In this document: positions 43,150 to 52,181 of the stretch, piece after piece
How the letters are laid out: every line of letters begins with the position of its first letter
Numbering within the stretch: the first letter of the stretch is position 1
From: SZUA-309 sp050185825
GTDB lineage: Bacteria; Pseudomonadota; Gammaproteobacteria; Pseudomonadales; Azotimanducaceae
DNA length: 64,000 nucleotides
Reading direction: 5' to 3'
NCBI GenBank assembly: GCA_050185825.1
Contig: JBFWZA010000018.1
Span: forward strand, 1-64,000
The notes under the pieces: model-generated
What the model saw: only the letters and a program-made list of their open reading frames with translations
Told to the model about the DNA's origin: nothing
The model's database searches: none
Program-made: the position numbers and the translations under genes

Positions 43150-45066
43150 ATGTGTGGCTTTACCACAATCGCCGCAGCCAATCTAGAAGCCGAGGAGCTC
43201 GCCCAGAGACTATCGTCGATGTCGCAGTCCCTCTCTCATCGGGGTCCAGATGACGACGGGCTCGTTCTCCATACGTCCGGACAGTCGAGTATCGGCCTGG
43301 CTCATCGTCGTCTTGCCATCATAGACCCGCAACACGGCCGGCAGCCGATGAGCACGGACGATGGACGACTCTGCGTGATTTTCAATGGAGCTATCTACAA
43401 TTATCTGGAGCTGCGCAGTGCTCTGGTCTCCAAGGGTCATCCGATCAGGACATATTCGGATACAGAGGTAATTCTCTATGCTTATCGGCAGTGGGGTGAC
43501 GCCTGTGTCGATCATTTTGTTGGGATGTTCTCATTCCTGATTCTGGACAGAGAAAGAGCCCGGCTTTTCTGTGCACGGGATCGAATCGGGATCAAACCTT
43601 TCTATTACTACCATCGGCGAGGGCTGTTTATAGCGGCCTCAGAGATCAAAGCAATCGTGGCTTCCGGATTCGTGAGGGCTGAATCAGACCATGACTCCAT
43701 CAAGGACTACCTGACGTTTCAGTTCTGTCTCGGCGAGAAAACGCTTTTCCGATCCGTTAGGAAGCTTGAACCTGGATGCACTCTGGTAGTAGACCTCTCT
43801 CAGGACATGAGGGTAACCAGCAGCTGCTACTGGGATATTTCGTATGATATCGATTATCACGCAGATGAGTCTTGGTATGCAGACAATCTCGGCAACTTGA
43901 TCGAAGATGCGATTCGAATACACCTAAGATCGGATGTTCCGCTTGGTGCGCATCTCTCTGGTGGGCTGGATTCCAGTACGGTGGTTTGCCACGCCGCGAA
44001 AATGCTTACCGGAGAGCCAGTCAGTACTTTTACCGGAGCGTTCCGCGAAGGGCCCCAGTTTGATGAGACGGAGTATGCCCGTGAGGTAGCGAAGTTCGCC
44101 GGCGCGAAGTATCACGAGATCTATATAGATGGATCAGAGTTTGCCGGGATTCTACCGAAGCTGATGTACTACATGGACGAGCCGTTGGCTGGCCCTGGAT
44201 TGGTACCTCAATACTATGTTTCTAAGCTCGCATCAGAGCACGTCAAGGTGGTGCTTGGCGGACAGGGTGGAGACGAAATATTCATAGGCTACGCGAGGTA
44301 TCTCGTAGCGTATCTGGAAGCGTGTCTCGCCGGTGCTATCTTTGAAACCGCAGATGAAGGTAGGTACGCGGTTACTCTGGACTCCATCATTCCAAATCTC
44401 CCTGTGTTGCAGGCATATAAACCAATGCTGCAGGGCTTCTGGCGAAGGGGTTTGTTCGATGCTTCCGATCGCCGCTATTTCAGCTTGATTGATCGTAGTG
44501 AGGGAAACCGGAGTCTTTTTTCTGCAGATGTCTTTGCAGGGGACTACGATCCGTTCCATTCATACCAGGAAATCTTCAACACACCAGATGCGAAGTCATA
44601 TATCAACAGAATGACGCATTTCGATTTGAAGGGATCACTTCCGGCGCTGCTCCATGTTGAAGATCGCACCAGCATGGCTGTGGGTTTGGAGTCGCGAGTT
44701 CCTCTTCTTGACCATCGAATTCTGGAGTTCATGGCTAGAATTCCGCCGAACATCAAATTCTCGGGAGGCCGGATGAAGCATCTGTTCAAGCAGGCGATTC
44801 GCAACACAATCCCTGATTCTGTCCTGGAACGGAAAGACAAGATGGGATTTCCGACGCCATTGACAGAATGGACCTCTGGGGTTGCGCGCGAGTTCGTTCA
44901 TGACACGCTACTGTCGCGACGGGCAAGAGAGCGAGGTCTGTACAACGTAGATGCCATGGAGAGCGCAATTTCTTCTGAAGGCCAGTTTGGCCGGGTGGTT
45001 TGGGGATTGCTGTGCCTGGAACTGTGGCATCGTATTTTCGTTGACGGCGAATTGAGCGCTATCTAG
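43150..45066 (+). CDS. Asparagine synthase-like glutamine amidotransferase (copy 1)
   Basis: A 638-aa two-domain enzyme. The N-terminal class II glutaminase has C2 as nucleophile (MCGFTT), SHRGPDDDG and FNGAIYNYLEL. The C-terminal synthetase has the ATP-pyrophosphatase loop SGGLDSS (270-276) and GGQGGDEIFIGYARY. In O-antigen loci this family (for example WbpS) amidates sugar carboxyl groups to uronamides, the likely role beside genes for acetamido uronic acids. It is 5 bp upstream of the 2-epimerase gene. True asparagine synthesis cannot be excluded by sequence alone. Confidence 0.85.
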   Translation: MCGFTTIAAANLEAEELAQRLSSMSQSLSHRGPDDDGLVLHTSGQSSIGLAHRRLAIIDPQHGRQPMSTDDGRLCVIFNGAIYNYLELRSALVSKGHPIRTYSDTEVILYAYRQWGDACVDHFVGMFSFLILDRERARLFCARDRIGIKPFYYYHRRGLFIAASEIKAIVASGFVRAESDHDSIKDYLTFQFCLGEKTLFRSVRKLEPGCTLVVDLSQDMRVTSSCYWDISYDIDYHADESWYADNLGNLIEDAIRIHLRSDVPLGAHLSGGLDSSTVVCHAAKMLTGEPVSTFTGAFREGPQFDETEYAREVAKFAGAKYHEIYIDGSEFAGILPKLMYYMDEPLAGPGLVPQYYVSKLASEHVKVVLGGQGGDEIFIGYARYLVAYLEACLAGAIFETADEGRYAVTLDSIIPNLPVLQAYKPMLQGFWRRGLFDASDRRYFSLIDRSEGNRSLFSADVFAGDYDPFHSYQEIFNTPDAKSYINRMTHFDLKGSLPALLHVEDRTSMAVGLESRVPLLDHRILEFMARIPPNIKFSGGRMKHLFKQAIRNTIPDSVLERKDKMGFPTPLTEWTSGVAREFVHDTLLSRRARERGLYNVDAMESAISSEGQFGRVVWGLLCLELWHRIFVDGELSAI

Positions 45067-45071
45067 TTGCA

Positions 45072-46157
45072 ATGAAAAGAGTCGTCACTCTCATCGGGGC
45101 GCGTCCGCAGTTTGTGAAAGCGGCCGTTGTTTCGAAAGCGTTACGCGCTTCCGATCAACTCGTCGAAAAACTTATTCACTCCGGTCAACACTATGACTCG
45201 GCGATGTCTGAAGTTTTTTTTAAAGAGCTGAGTATTCCGGAACCTTACGGACATCTCGAGGTGGGTAGCGCGCCTCACGGCGAGCAAACAGGTCGAATTC
45301 TGGCTGAATTCGAGAAAGTACTTGTCCAGGAGTCTCCTGACTGGGTCTTGGTTTACGGGGACACGAACACGACTCTTGCCGGAGCTATTGCCGCAGCCAA
45401 GCTGCATATTCCGGTTGCTCATATAGAGGCCGGGCTTCGGTCATTCAACAGGCGCATGCCTGAAGAAATTAACAGGATCGTAGCCGACTCGGTGTCAGAC
45501 CTCCTGTTTGCTCCCACCGATACCGCGGTGGCCCACCTGCGCAAGGAGGGTGTTTCAGAAGACAGAATTCACCTTGTTGGCGATGTCATGTTCGATGTCG
45601 TGAGGATTTTCGGAAACCTTGCGACAGAGCAATCCAGCATCCTTCAAAGGCACGCGTTGAATGGTCTTCGGTATACACTTGCAACGATTCATCGAGCGGA
45701 GAACACAGACGACGAAACTCGATTGAAGGCAATTGTAAAGGCCCTTGGTGCCATCGCGGCCGAAAGCATGGTAGTTCTCCCTTTGCATCCACGAACAAAA
45801 GCTTCGCTGGCTGGTAAGGGGTTACTGGCTGAACTGGAAAAGCACGCTCGCGTTATTCCGCCCGTTGGTTACCTGGATATGCTGGTGCTGGAGCGCCACG
45901 CGGCGCTCATCCTGACCGATTCCGGTGGTGTGCAGAAGGAAGCGTATTTTCATGGCGTTCCTTGCGTCACGATTCGTAGCGAGACGGAGTGGGTAGAGCT
46001 GGTTGACACCGGCTGGAATCGACTTGCCGATCCGGAAAGCTACGAGGAGATCGTCGATGCAGCAACAGCGGCAATTGGTACCAGGGGTTCGGACCAGAAC
46101 CTGTATGGCGATGGTCACGCAGCTGAGAAAATCGTTGGGATTCTCGAGTCGAGTTAG
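45072..46157 (+). CDS. Non-hydrolysing UDP-GlcNAc-type 2-epimerase (WecB/WbpI-like)
   Basis: A 361-aa enzyme. TLIGARPQFVKAAVV opens the chain, followed by LIHSGQHYDSAMSEVFF, VYGDTNTTLAGAIAAAKLHIPVAHIEAGLRSF and MPEEINRIVAD, and TDSGGVQKEAYFHGVPCVTIRSETEWVE near the end. The classic substrate is UDP-GlcNAc. In a locus with WbpB/D/E-like genes it may instead epimerise UDP-2,3-diacetamido-glucuronic acid to the manno form, as WbpI does. It sits between two amidotransferase genes in the same orientation. Confidence 0.92.
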   Translation: MKRVVTLIGARPQFVKAAVVSKALRASDQLVEKLIHSGQHYDSAMSEVFFKELSIPEPYGHLEVGSAPHGEQTGRILAEFEKVLVQESPDWVLVYGDTNTTLAGAIAAAKLHIPVAHIEAGLRSFNRRMPEEINRIVADSVSDLLFAPTDTAVAHLRKEGVSEDRIHLVGDVMFDVVRIFGNLATEQSSILQRHALNGLRYTLATIHRAENTDDETRLKAIVKALGAIAAESMVVLPLHPRTKASLAGKGLLAELEKHARVIPPVGYLDMLVLERHAALILTDSGGVQKEAYFHGVPCVTIRSETEWVELVDTGWNRLADPESYEEIVDAATAAIGTRGSDQNLYGDGHAAEKIVGILESS

Positions 46158-46179
46158 ACACCGAGTTTCGTCGTAGGGT

Positions 46180-47895
46180 ATGTGCGGAATTTCAGGAGTA
46201 TGGTCGACACGTCCGTTGGCGCCGATCGATTTGGATTCCGCTTTGCAGGCGATGATACGTTGTCAAACGCTACGTGGACCTGACGCGGAGGGATTGTGGG
46301 AAGGGGATTCGATCCGCATTGGGCACAATCGACTTGCAATCATTGATCCGGAAAACCGACTCGCCGATCAGCCTCTGGAAACAAAGCGCTTCGTGCTGTC
46401 GTTTAACGGTGAAATTTACAACTACCGTGCGCTGAAAGCTGATCTGAAGGCGCTCGACGTACCGTTTACTACTCAGAGCGACACCGAAGTGTTGCTGAAA
46501 GCCATTGACTTCTGGGGGGTGGAAGGGGCGCTAGATCGTGTCAACGGTATATTTGCTTTTGCCGTGTACGACAAGAAGGAGCGATTGCTCTGGATAGTTA
46601 GAGACAGACTAGGGGTCAAACCACTTTATTACAGGCACCAGAACGGAGTTTTCTGGTTTGCCTCCAACCCCGCAGCGATCGTGCAGGCCGATCTCAGGGC
46701 CAGCTGGCAGCTGGACAGGTCGGCATTGTTCGATTTCTTTGAATTGGGTGCCCCAAACGGTGCCCGGACGCTGTTTAGGCATATCAACAGAGTGCTTCCA
46801 GGTGAACTGGTCAGGATCACGCTTGATGGGGCTGTCCGGCGCTCGCGTTACTGGACCCCACAGTTCAGAGACAACTCCGTAGAAGAGTCGATCGAGCGTG
46901 CTTGCCGCCTGCAGAGGGAGGCACACGTACCTTCGGCGTTGTTTTTGAGTGGAGGAGTTGATTCCACTGTCATGTCCTGCTTTCTTGATGATCTTGATTT
47001 CTTTCATCTTGATTCTCCGGAGAGAAAGTACGCTGAGTACGTTGCTGAAAAGTCCCGAAAGTCATTAGTGGTAAGTGCTTTTTCAAGTTCTCTTGAGTTC
47101 GAAGACCTCAACGACAGGTATGTAAAGTTCAGCGGCGAGCCGAGCGGCAGCGCACCGATACCGATGCTGATATCGAAGGCAATGCATTCAAGCGGTTATA
47201 AGGTTGCTTTCAGTGCAAACGGTGCAGATGAACTGTTTTTTGGATATCCCCGAACACCCGCACCGGAACTATCGAAAGGCAATCTTCCGTCGAGTGTATT
47301 CGAGGTACCGCCAGCCAGTACCCACATGGAGCAGCGCAATCATATTTTTCGAACGCCCGGATGCTTTTTTATTCCCGGCACAAAGGTCGAAGACCGTACC
47401 TGGGAAAGAGACCTGGTGACACTCGATAGTGGGTTTCCGGCTTCTGCTCACAACAGATGGTTCGAGCTACAGACGTACGTTGCATTCGATCTCAATGCCA
47501 CGCTTGACTTCGCAAGCATGGCGTATTCGCTCGAAGTCCGAGTGCCATTTCTTGATCATGAGCTGGTCGAAAGTGCTCTATCGAAGCGCGCGGATGAATT
47601 TATTTGCTGTGATTACGGTCGGAAGGCGCCGCTTAAGAAAGTACTGAAAAAGCACGGAATGAGTCCGCTGCTCTGGTATCGACCGAAAATTGGCTTCAGC
47701 GTGCCCAGGAAAATACTTCAACGTCGCAGAAAACAGCTCGATCAGGCGCTGTTCAAGCTCGCCGAAGAAGACTATCTGAAGCTCGGACCCGGGTTCAGAC
47801 GAGGTTCGAGAGACCATCAGTACCTTGCTGCGGCGGCCCATAGTTTTCTCGCGTGGAAGTCCGAATGGATCGATAGCGGAGTTGTATCTCCGTGA
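46180..47895 (+). CDS. Asparagine synthase-like glutamine amidotransferase (copy 2)
   Basis: A 571-aa paralogue of the gene at 43150, with C2 (MCGISGVW), RGPDAEGLW, FNGEIYNYRAL, ATP loop SGGVDST (257-263) and ANGADELFFGYPR. It is shorter than copy 1 in the synthetase domain (region of about 260-400) but keeps the key motifs. Two such enzymes bracketing a single epimerase suggest two uronic acid residues amidated separately, or one enzyme acting on a different carboxylate. The stop overlaps the next gene (GTGA). Confidence 0.85.
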   Translation: MCGISGVWSTRPLAPIDLDSALQAMIRCQTLRGPDAEGLWEGDSIRIGHNRLAIIDPENRLADQPLETKRFVLSFNGEIYNYRALKADLKALDVPFTTQSDTEVLLKAIDFWGVEGALDRVNGIFAFAVYDKKERLLWIVRDRLGVKPLYYRHQNGVFWFASNPAAIVQADLRASWQLDRSALFDFFELGAPNGARTLFRHINRVLPGELVRITLDGAVRRSRYWTPQFRDNSVEESIERACRLQREAHVPSALFLSGGVDSTVMSCFLDDLDFFHLDSPERKYAEYVAEKSRKSLVVSAFSSSLEFEDLNDRYVKFSGEPSGSAPIPMLISKAMHSSGYKVAFSANGADELFFGYPRTPAPELSKGNLPSSVFEVPPASTHMEQRNHIFRTPGCFFIPGTKVEDRTWERDLVTLDSGFPASAHNRWFELQTYVAFDLNATLDFASMAYSLEVRVPFLDHELVESALSKRADEFICCDYGRKAPLKKVLKKHGMSPLLWYRPKIGFSVPRKILQRRRKQLDQALFKLAEEDYLKLGPGFRRGSRDHQYLAAAAHSFLAWKSEWIDSGVVSP

Positions 47896-50006
47896 AACCA
47901 AAAAGCGGCAACAACCTGATCGTAGTCGCAGGTGTCGCAGGAACTGACACCTCGTATTTGGCACATTTCCTGAATCGAGGGCCTGAAACCACGATCGTGA
48001 GAAGCCGGTTACTCTGTCATCCCGGTGTCTGGTCTTACGGCTGGCAGAGCAGTCTTCAACGCTTTCTCTGTGGGGAGGCGTTGCCCGGATATCTGAGTTG
48101 GGTTGTTCCCAGTAATGACGACTTGCAGTCCGCGAAGTTCATCCGGTTTGACCGGCAGGAACTCGTTGGTCGGCTGATGAATTCCGTCGCGACTCAAACG
48201 TTTTCAGATGTGGTTTTACGTCCGGCCTATGCGGATATAGCAAACTTCGTAGACCTCACTCGAGAAAATCTGTATTCGATTGATGCCCTTTTCGGCAGCG
48301 AATCGAATTGCCGGGCGGTACTCCTGGTGAATGACTGGAGGAACGCAGCCTGCTCCCTTTCTACCAGCGGTTTGCTGCCGGGTCTATCCGCTAATGCGTG
48401 GGTTTTTGATACATCAATCGCGCTCAGTCTACGCGAAAAGTACGCTGAGTCTGGCAGGTTGTTTGTTGTTGATGAACAGCAGCTTTATCTCGATCCTGAC
48501 CGGATTCAGAATGAACTCTGTGATTTTCTTGATATTGAAAGAACCGCTCGGTCGGTACCCTTACGTCGTGAATCTTTGAAATGGAGCGATATCAACGCCG
48601 ACCACGTCGATCAATTGGTGGCAGTTGAAACCGCGGTTTCAGAATTCGTTACTCCCGTAGTGCTTGTGACGGGAGAAAAGCTGCATCGCAGATTCCATCT
48701 AGAGCTTAAAAATGGACCTACAACCGCTGGTCTACCTGGTACCTTCGTAGAATCGAACCGGTGTCTGTCTGATTATGAGATTTTTTTACTGGGAAGGGCT
48801 CACATTCCTGGTTCTAATTTTTCTTGGCTCATTAAGCTGTTGGCGGCGATCTGCGTCTTTGCTGGCGAGGCTGTCCGATTGGCGTGCAATGTGTTGATCA
48901 AGGCCTTCATGGGTTGCTGTGGGATCTGGATCTCAGCATCCAAGTTCATAGAGGAGATGATTCGAGCCGGGAAGTGGTCAGCTAAGAGTGGTTTCTCTCT
49001 ACTCGGTTCGCTACAAGGTTTTCTCTTTCAGTCCAGGCAGTTTATTGAGCGGCACAAACCCTCTTTCCCAGGCCGCCTAGGCTCAATGAGAAACAGATTT
49101 GTCGGCGTGGCTTCTCGAAGATCTTATTCGCTCAAGCGACGTCTTGAGACCGAGATCGGGGGCCACGTTCGAGTAAATCTCCCTGAGAACCTGCGCTTTG
49201 AACTGATTTGCGTCACGGCTTTTCAAGGACGAAGGGACATTCTGAAGCTTGTGGTGAGAGAGGCACTAAAAGCAAACAATTCCAGAGCACATATAGGGTT
49301 CGTGTTGAGCTGCACGACGAATGAAGATTTTCGGTTCGCTCAGGATCTGAGAGAAGAGTATCTGCACGTTGGCATCGTCAAAACGAAGAATCGACCCCTT
49401 GGTGAGAAGTGGCAGCGGGCAGTTGATTGTGCGGCTCATGCTGATCCGAGTTATCTGCTCATCACGGGCTCTGATGATGTTGTCTCGGCCGGATACATTC
49501 GTGAAAACCTGCGTCTGATGAGAGATCAAAGTCTCGGAGGAATATGCCTGCTCGGCCCAAGAAATTGGTACATGGTTGAGATTAGCTCCGATACTGGTGC
49601 CGACGGACCTTTGGTTTGGCGGATCAGCTATAAATCGACTCATCATCCAATGCCGCTAGGTGCAGGACGAATCTACTCTGGGGATTCGCTCAGACACTGG
49701 AAGTGGCAGATCTTTGACGAATCCAGGGAGCGCCTTCTGGACGATTTCGGATTCGACCTGGTTCGAAAAGAGGGAGGCGCTGTTTACTCACCCACTCTGG
49801 ACGATGGCTTCGTGCTGTCGGTGAAAGGTCATTGGAGTTCTTTAAATCCAGCCACCAAGATTCTTTCTGCAGACAGCGTGGTGGCGGTAGAGGTTAACGG
49901 ATCTGAAAAGGAGTTCCTGATCCGAGAGCTGGGTGAAACCTGGGACGCGATCCTCAACGACGTCAGAGTTCCACACCGAAGTTCGGATGGAGCAGCTTCA
50001 GCCTAA
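47892..50006 (+). CDS. Unassigned fusion: sulfotransferase-like N-terminus, membrane segment, GT-A-like C-terminus
   Basis: A 704-aa protein from GTG 47892. The start (NLIVVAGVAGTDTSYLAHFLNRGP) resembles the phosphosulfate-binding loop region of P-loop sulfotransferases, and LLVNDWRNAACSLSTSG and CDFLDIE fit that fold. Hydrophobic segments occur at about 313-350. The C-terminal 270 residues resemble a GT-A glycosyltransferase: FELICVTAFQGRRDILKLVVREAL, and ITGSDDVVSAGYI with D528-D529 as a possible metal-binding pair. I cannot name either activity with confidence. It is the last plus-strand gene of the island and is convergent with the 4,6-dehydratase, overlapping by 4 bp. Confidence 0.55.
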   Translation: MKPKSGNNLIVVAGVAGTDTSYLAHFLNRGPETTIVRSRLLCHPGVWSYGWQSSLQRFLCGEALPGYLSWVVPSNDDLQSAKFIRFDRQELVGRLMNSVATQTFSDVVLRPAYADIANFVDLTRENLYSIDALFGSESNCRAVLLVNDWRNAACSLSTSGLLPGLSANAWVFDTSIALSLREKYAESGRLFVVDEQQLYLDPDRIQNELCDFLDIERTARSVPLRRESLKWSDINADHVDQLVAVETAVSEFVTPVVLVTGEKLHRRFHLELKNGPTTAGLPGTFVESNRCLSDYEIFLLGRAHIPGSNFSWLIKLLAAICVFAGEAVRLACNVLIKAFMGCCGIWISASKFIEEMIRAGKWSAKSGFSLLGSLQGFLFQSRQFIERHKPSFPGRLGSMRNRFVGVASRRSYSLKRRLETEIGGHVRVNLPENLRFELICVTAFQGRRDILKLVVREALKANNSRAHIGFVLSCTTNEDFRFAQDLREEYLHVGIVKTKNRPLGEKWQRAVDCAAHADPSYLLITGSDDVVSAGYIRENLRLMRDQSLGGICLLGPRNWYMVEISSDTGADGPLVWRISYKSTHHPMPLGAGRIYSGDSLRHWKWQIFDESRERLLDDFGFDLVRKEGGAVYSPTLDDGFVLSVKGHWSSLNPATKILSADSVVAVEVNGSEKEFLIRELGETWDAILNDVRVPHRSSDGAASA

Positions 50007-52033
50007 CTAGGTTTCAAGCGAACGACCTTGGTGCTCGTATGGGCAGGGCCTTGAGTCGATGTTCGACCGCGTGGCTGATATCCGTCAACGTTGTCTATCA
50101 GAATATTCTGCAAACCATCGATGTCATTGCCCTCGAGCGTACTTTCCAGCTCGAGGAGCACTCTAAGAAGACTAGACCATGTTGTGACCGCTTCGCGTGC
50201 TTGAGAAATCTTGGGATGTCCTGTCGGTATTACTGGTCTGTTGTCAGTTAGCAGCTCTTCATGCAGCTTCTCACCCGGTCTCAAGCCGATGATCTGAATG
50301 TCGATATCTCCATCGGGGTGTTCGGGTGTTCTAGGCGTTCTGCCGGACAGGCGTATCATCTTTGTCGCCAGTTCCATGATCGGAACAGGGGCGCCCATGT
50401 CGAGAATGTATACATCCCCGCCAGTTCCCATAGAACTCGCCTGAATGACGAGCTGCGCGGCTTCGGACATCGTCATGAAATAGCGCGTGACGCCTCTGTG
50501 GGTCACGGTAACCGGTCCACCTTCCTGAATCTGCTTTCTAAATTTGGGTATTACGGAACCCGATGAGCCCAGGACGTTTCCAAAACGTACGATTGTGAAT
50601 CTGGTTGTCGGGGACTGCGCTTCGGAAGATCGTTCAGCAAACGGGCCGAGTTCCGGTGATGGCTCTGCAGCCAGTGCTTGTAGAATCATCTCAGACAGGC
50701 GTTTGCTTGCACCCATCGCGTTGTGAGGCCTTACCGCTTTGTCGGTTGAAATCAGGACAAAGTTTTCTACTCTTGTTTCGATCGCAGAACAAACCGAATA
50801 AAGGGTTCCAAATACGTTGTTGCGGATTCCAGCAGCGATGTTTTGTTCAACGATGGAAACATGCTTATAGGCTGCAGTGTGATAGATCGTTTGGACGTCG
50901 TAGGTTCGGATAGCGGAGGTGAAGCTGTGCCGATCGAGCACCGATCCCAGAATAGGTACGAGTTCGATATGAATCTTGCGCCTAGATATCTCTTCCCGAA
51001 GTTCGTCCTCGATGGAGAACAGATTGAACTCGGAATGCTCGTAAATGACGAGTGATTTTGGATGGAGTGCGATTATCTGACGGCATAGCTCTGATCCTAT
51101 TGAGCCCCCTCCGCCCGTCACCATAACCGATTTGTTCTTGACGCAACGCTCGAGCAGCTCTGGTATCGGATGCACCACGTCGCGACCCAGAATGTCCTCG
51201 ACACGTACCTCCTGCAGTTCCATTACGCCTTTTCTTCCAGTCGCGAGATCGAAAATCGATGGCACGGTACGAACGTGTACAGGAAACTGCTCCAAGAACT
51301 GCAGGATGTCCTGCCTCGCTACAGGTTGCAGGGAGGGGATCGCGAGAAACACTTCCTGAATATCATGCTTTTTCATCAACCGAGGGAGCTCATCGCGAAG
51401 AAAGATACGCACGCCGCCGATCACGCGGCCCTTGAGATTGGGGTTGTCATCAATGAAGGCGAGTGGAAGGATTTCTCGGTCATGTTGAATGCTGTTCAAC
51501 AGCTGTACACCCGCGCTTCCCGCACCATATATCGCTACTCGTCTTTGACGGTTGCCAGTGTCCGGGGTGATGAGTGACCTCAAGCGCGTGCTTCGTCTGC
51601 CCGGAAGAAGGAAGGCTCTTGCGGTAAATCTGCTTCCTCCGACGAGTCCGAAGAGAATGAACCAGTAATTGACGATTAGACTGCGAGGAAGGAGTAAATT
51701 ACTGCGGGCCCAGTAGATAGCTAGCGCCAGTAGAAGTGCGGAGATTGTTGCAGCAATGAACAGTCTTGTGATGGTGTCTCTATCCATATAGCGCAATACG
51801 GCACGATAAAGTCCGCTCAATGCGAAGACAGGTAGCGCAGTGCAGATTGCGACCAGAAAAAGCCAGCCATATTGACGCAGGTCGATCATGTTTTCCGGAC
51901 CAAGGCGTACCAGGAAGGCGAGCCAAAGAGCCATCGGCACGATACAAACGTCTACGGCCAATACAGTAGTGAGCTTCGCGGGTTTACTCAGATGAATGAG
52001 AACCTGGCGCAGTTGCTCAATTCCAGGGCTCAA
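50003..52033 (-). CDS. Membrane-bound UDP-HexNAc 4,6-dehydratase (WbpM/PglF/CapD family)
   Basis: A 676-aa protein with four N-terminal membrane helices (residues of about 20-130), a first Rossmann fold (VAIYGAGSAGVQLL, 168-179) and a catalytic SDR domain (VMVTGGGGSIGSELCRQI, 303-320; STDKAVRPHNAMGASKR in place of the usual SYK). It converts UDP-GlcNAc to the 4-keto-6-deoxy sugar. This is the missing first step for the PglE- and PglD-like enzymes at the opposite end of the island. It lies on the minus strand, pointing back into the island and closing it. Confidence 0.93.
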   Translation of the reverse strand: MSPGIEQLRQVLIHLSKPAKLTTVLAVDVCIVPMALWLAFLVRLGPENMIDLRQYGWLFLVAICTALPVFALSGLYRAVLRYMDRDTITRLFIAATISALLLALAIYWARSNLLLPRSLIVNYWFILFGLVGGSRFTARAFLLPGRRSTRLRSLITPDTGNRQRRVAIYGAGSAGVQLLNSIQHDREILPLAFIDDNPNLKGRVIGGVRIFLRDELPRLMKKHDIQEVFLAIPSLQPVARQDILQFLEQFPVHVRTVPSIFDLATGRKGVMELQEVRVEDILGRDVVHPIPELLERCVKNKSVMVTGGGGSIGSELCRQIIALHPKSLVIYEHSEFNLFSIEDELREEISRRKIHIELVPILGSVLDRHSFTSAIRTYDVQTIYHTAAYKHVSIVEQNIAAGIRNNVFGTLYSVCSAIETRVENFVLISTDKAVRPHNAMGASKRLSEMILQALAAEPSPELGPFAERSSEAQSPTTRFTIVRFGNVLGSSGSVIPKFRKQIQEGGPVTVTHRGVTRYFMTMSEAAQLVIQASSMGTGGDVYILDMGAPVPIMELATKMIRLSGRTPRTPEHPDGDIDIQIIGLRPGEKLHEELLTDNRPVIPTGHPKISQAREAVTTWSSLLRVLLELESTLEGNDIDGLQNILIDNVDGYQPRGRTSTQGPAHTSTKVVRLKPS

Positions 52034-52181
52034 CGTACGGTTCCTTGAAGCCAGTAGAACTTGGCGAGTATACGCTGTCTAAAGAAGATCCGTGTCTCGA
52101 AGCGACTGTGATTTCGCTGCTGGGGGCTGGAGATCAATTTACGTAGAATTGGGTTTTGCCCCGTAGTGTGGAGTTTCTCGA

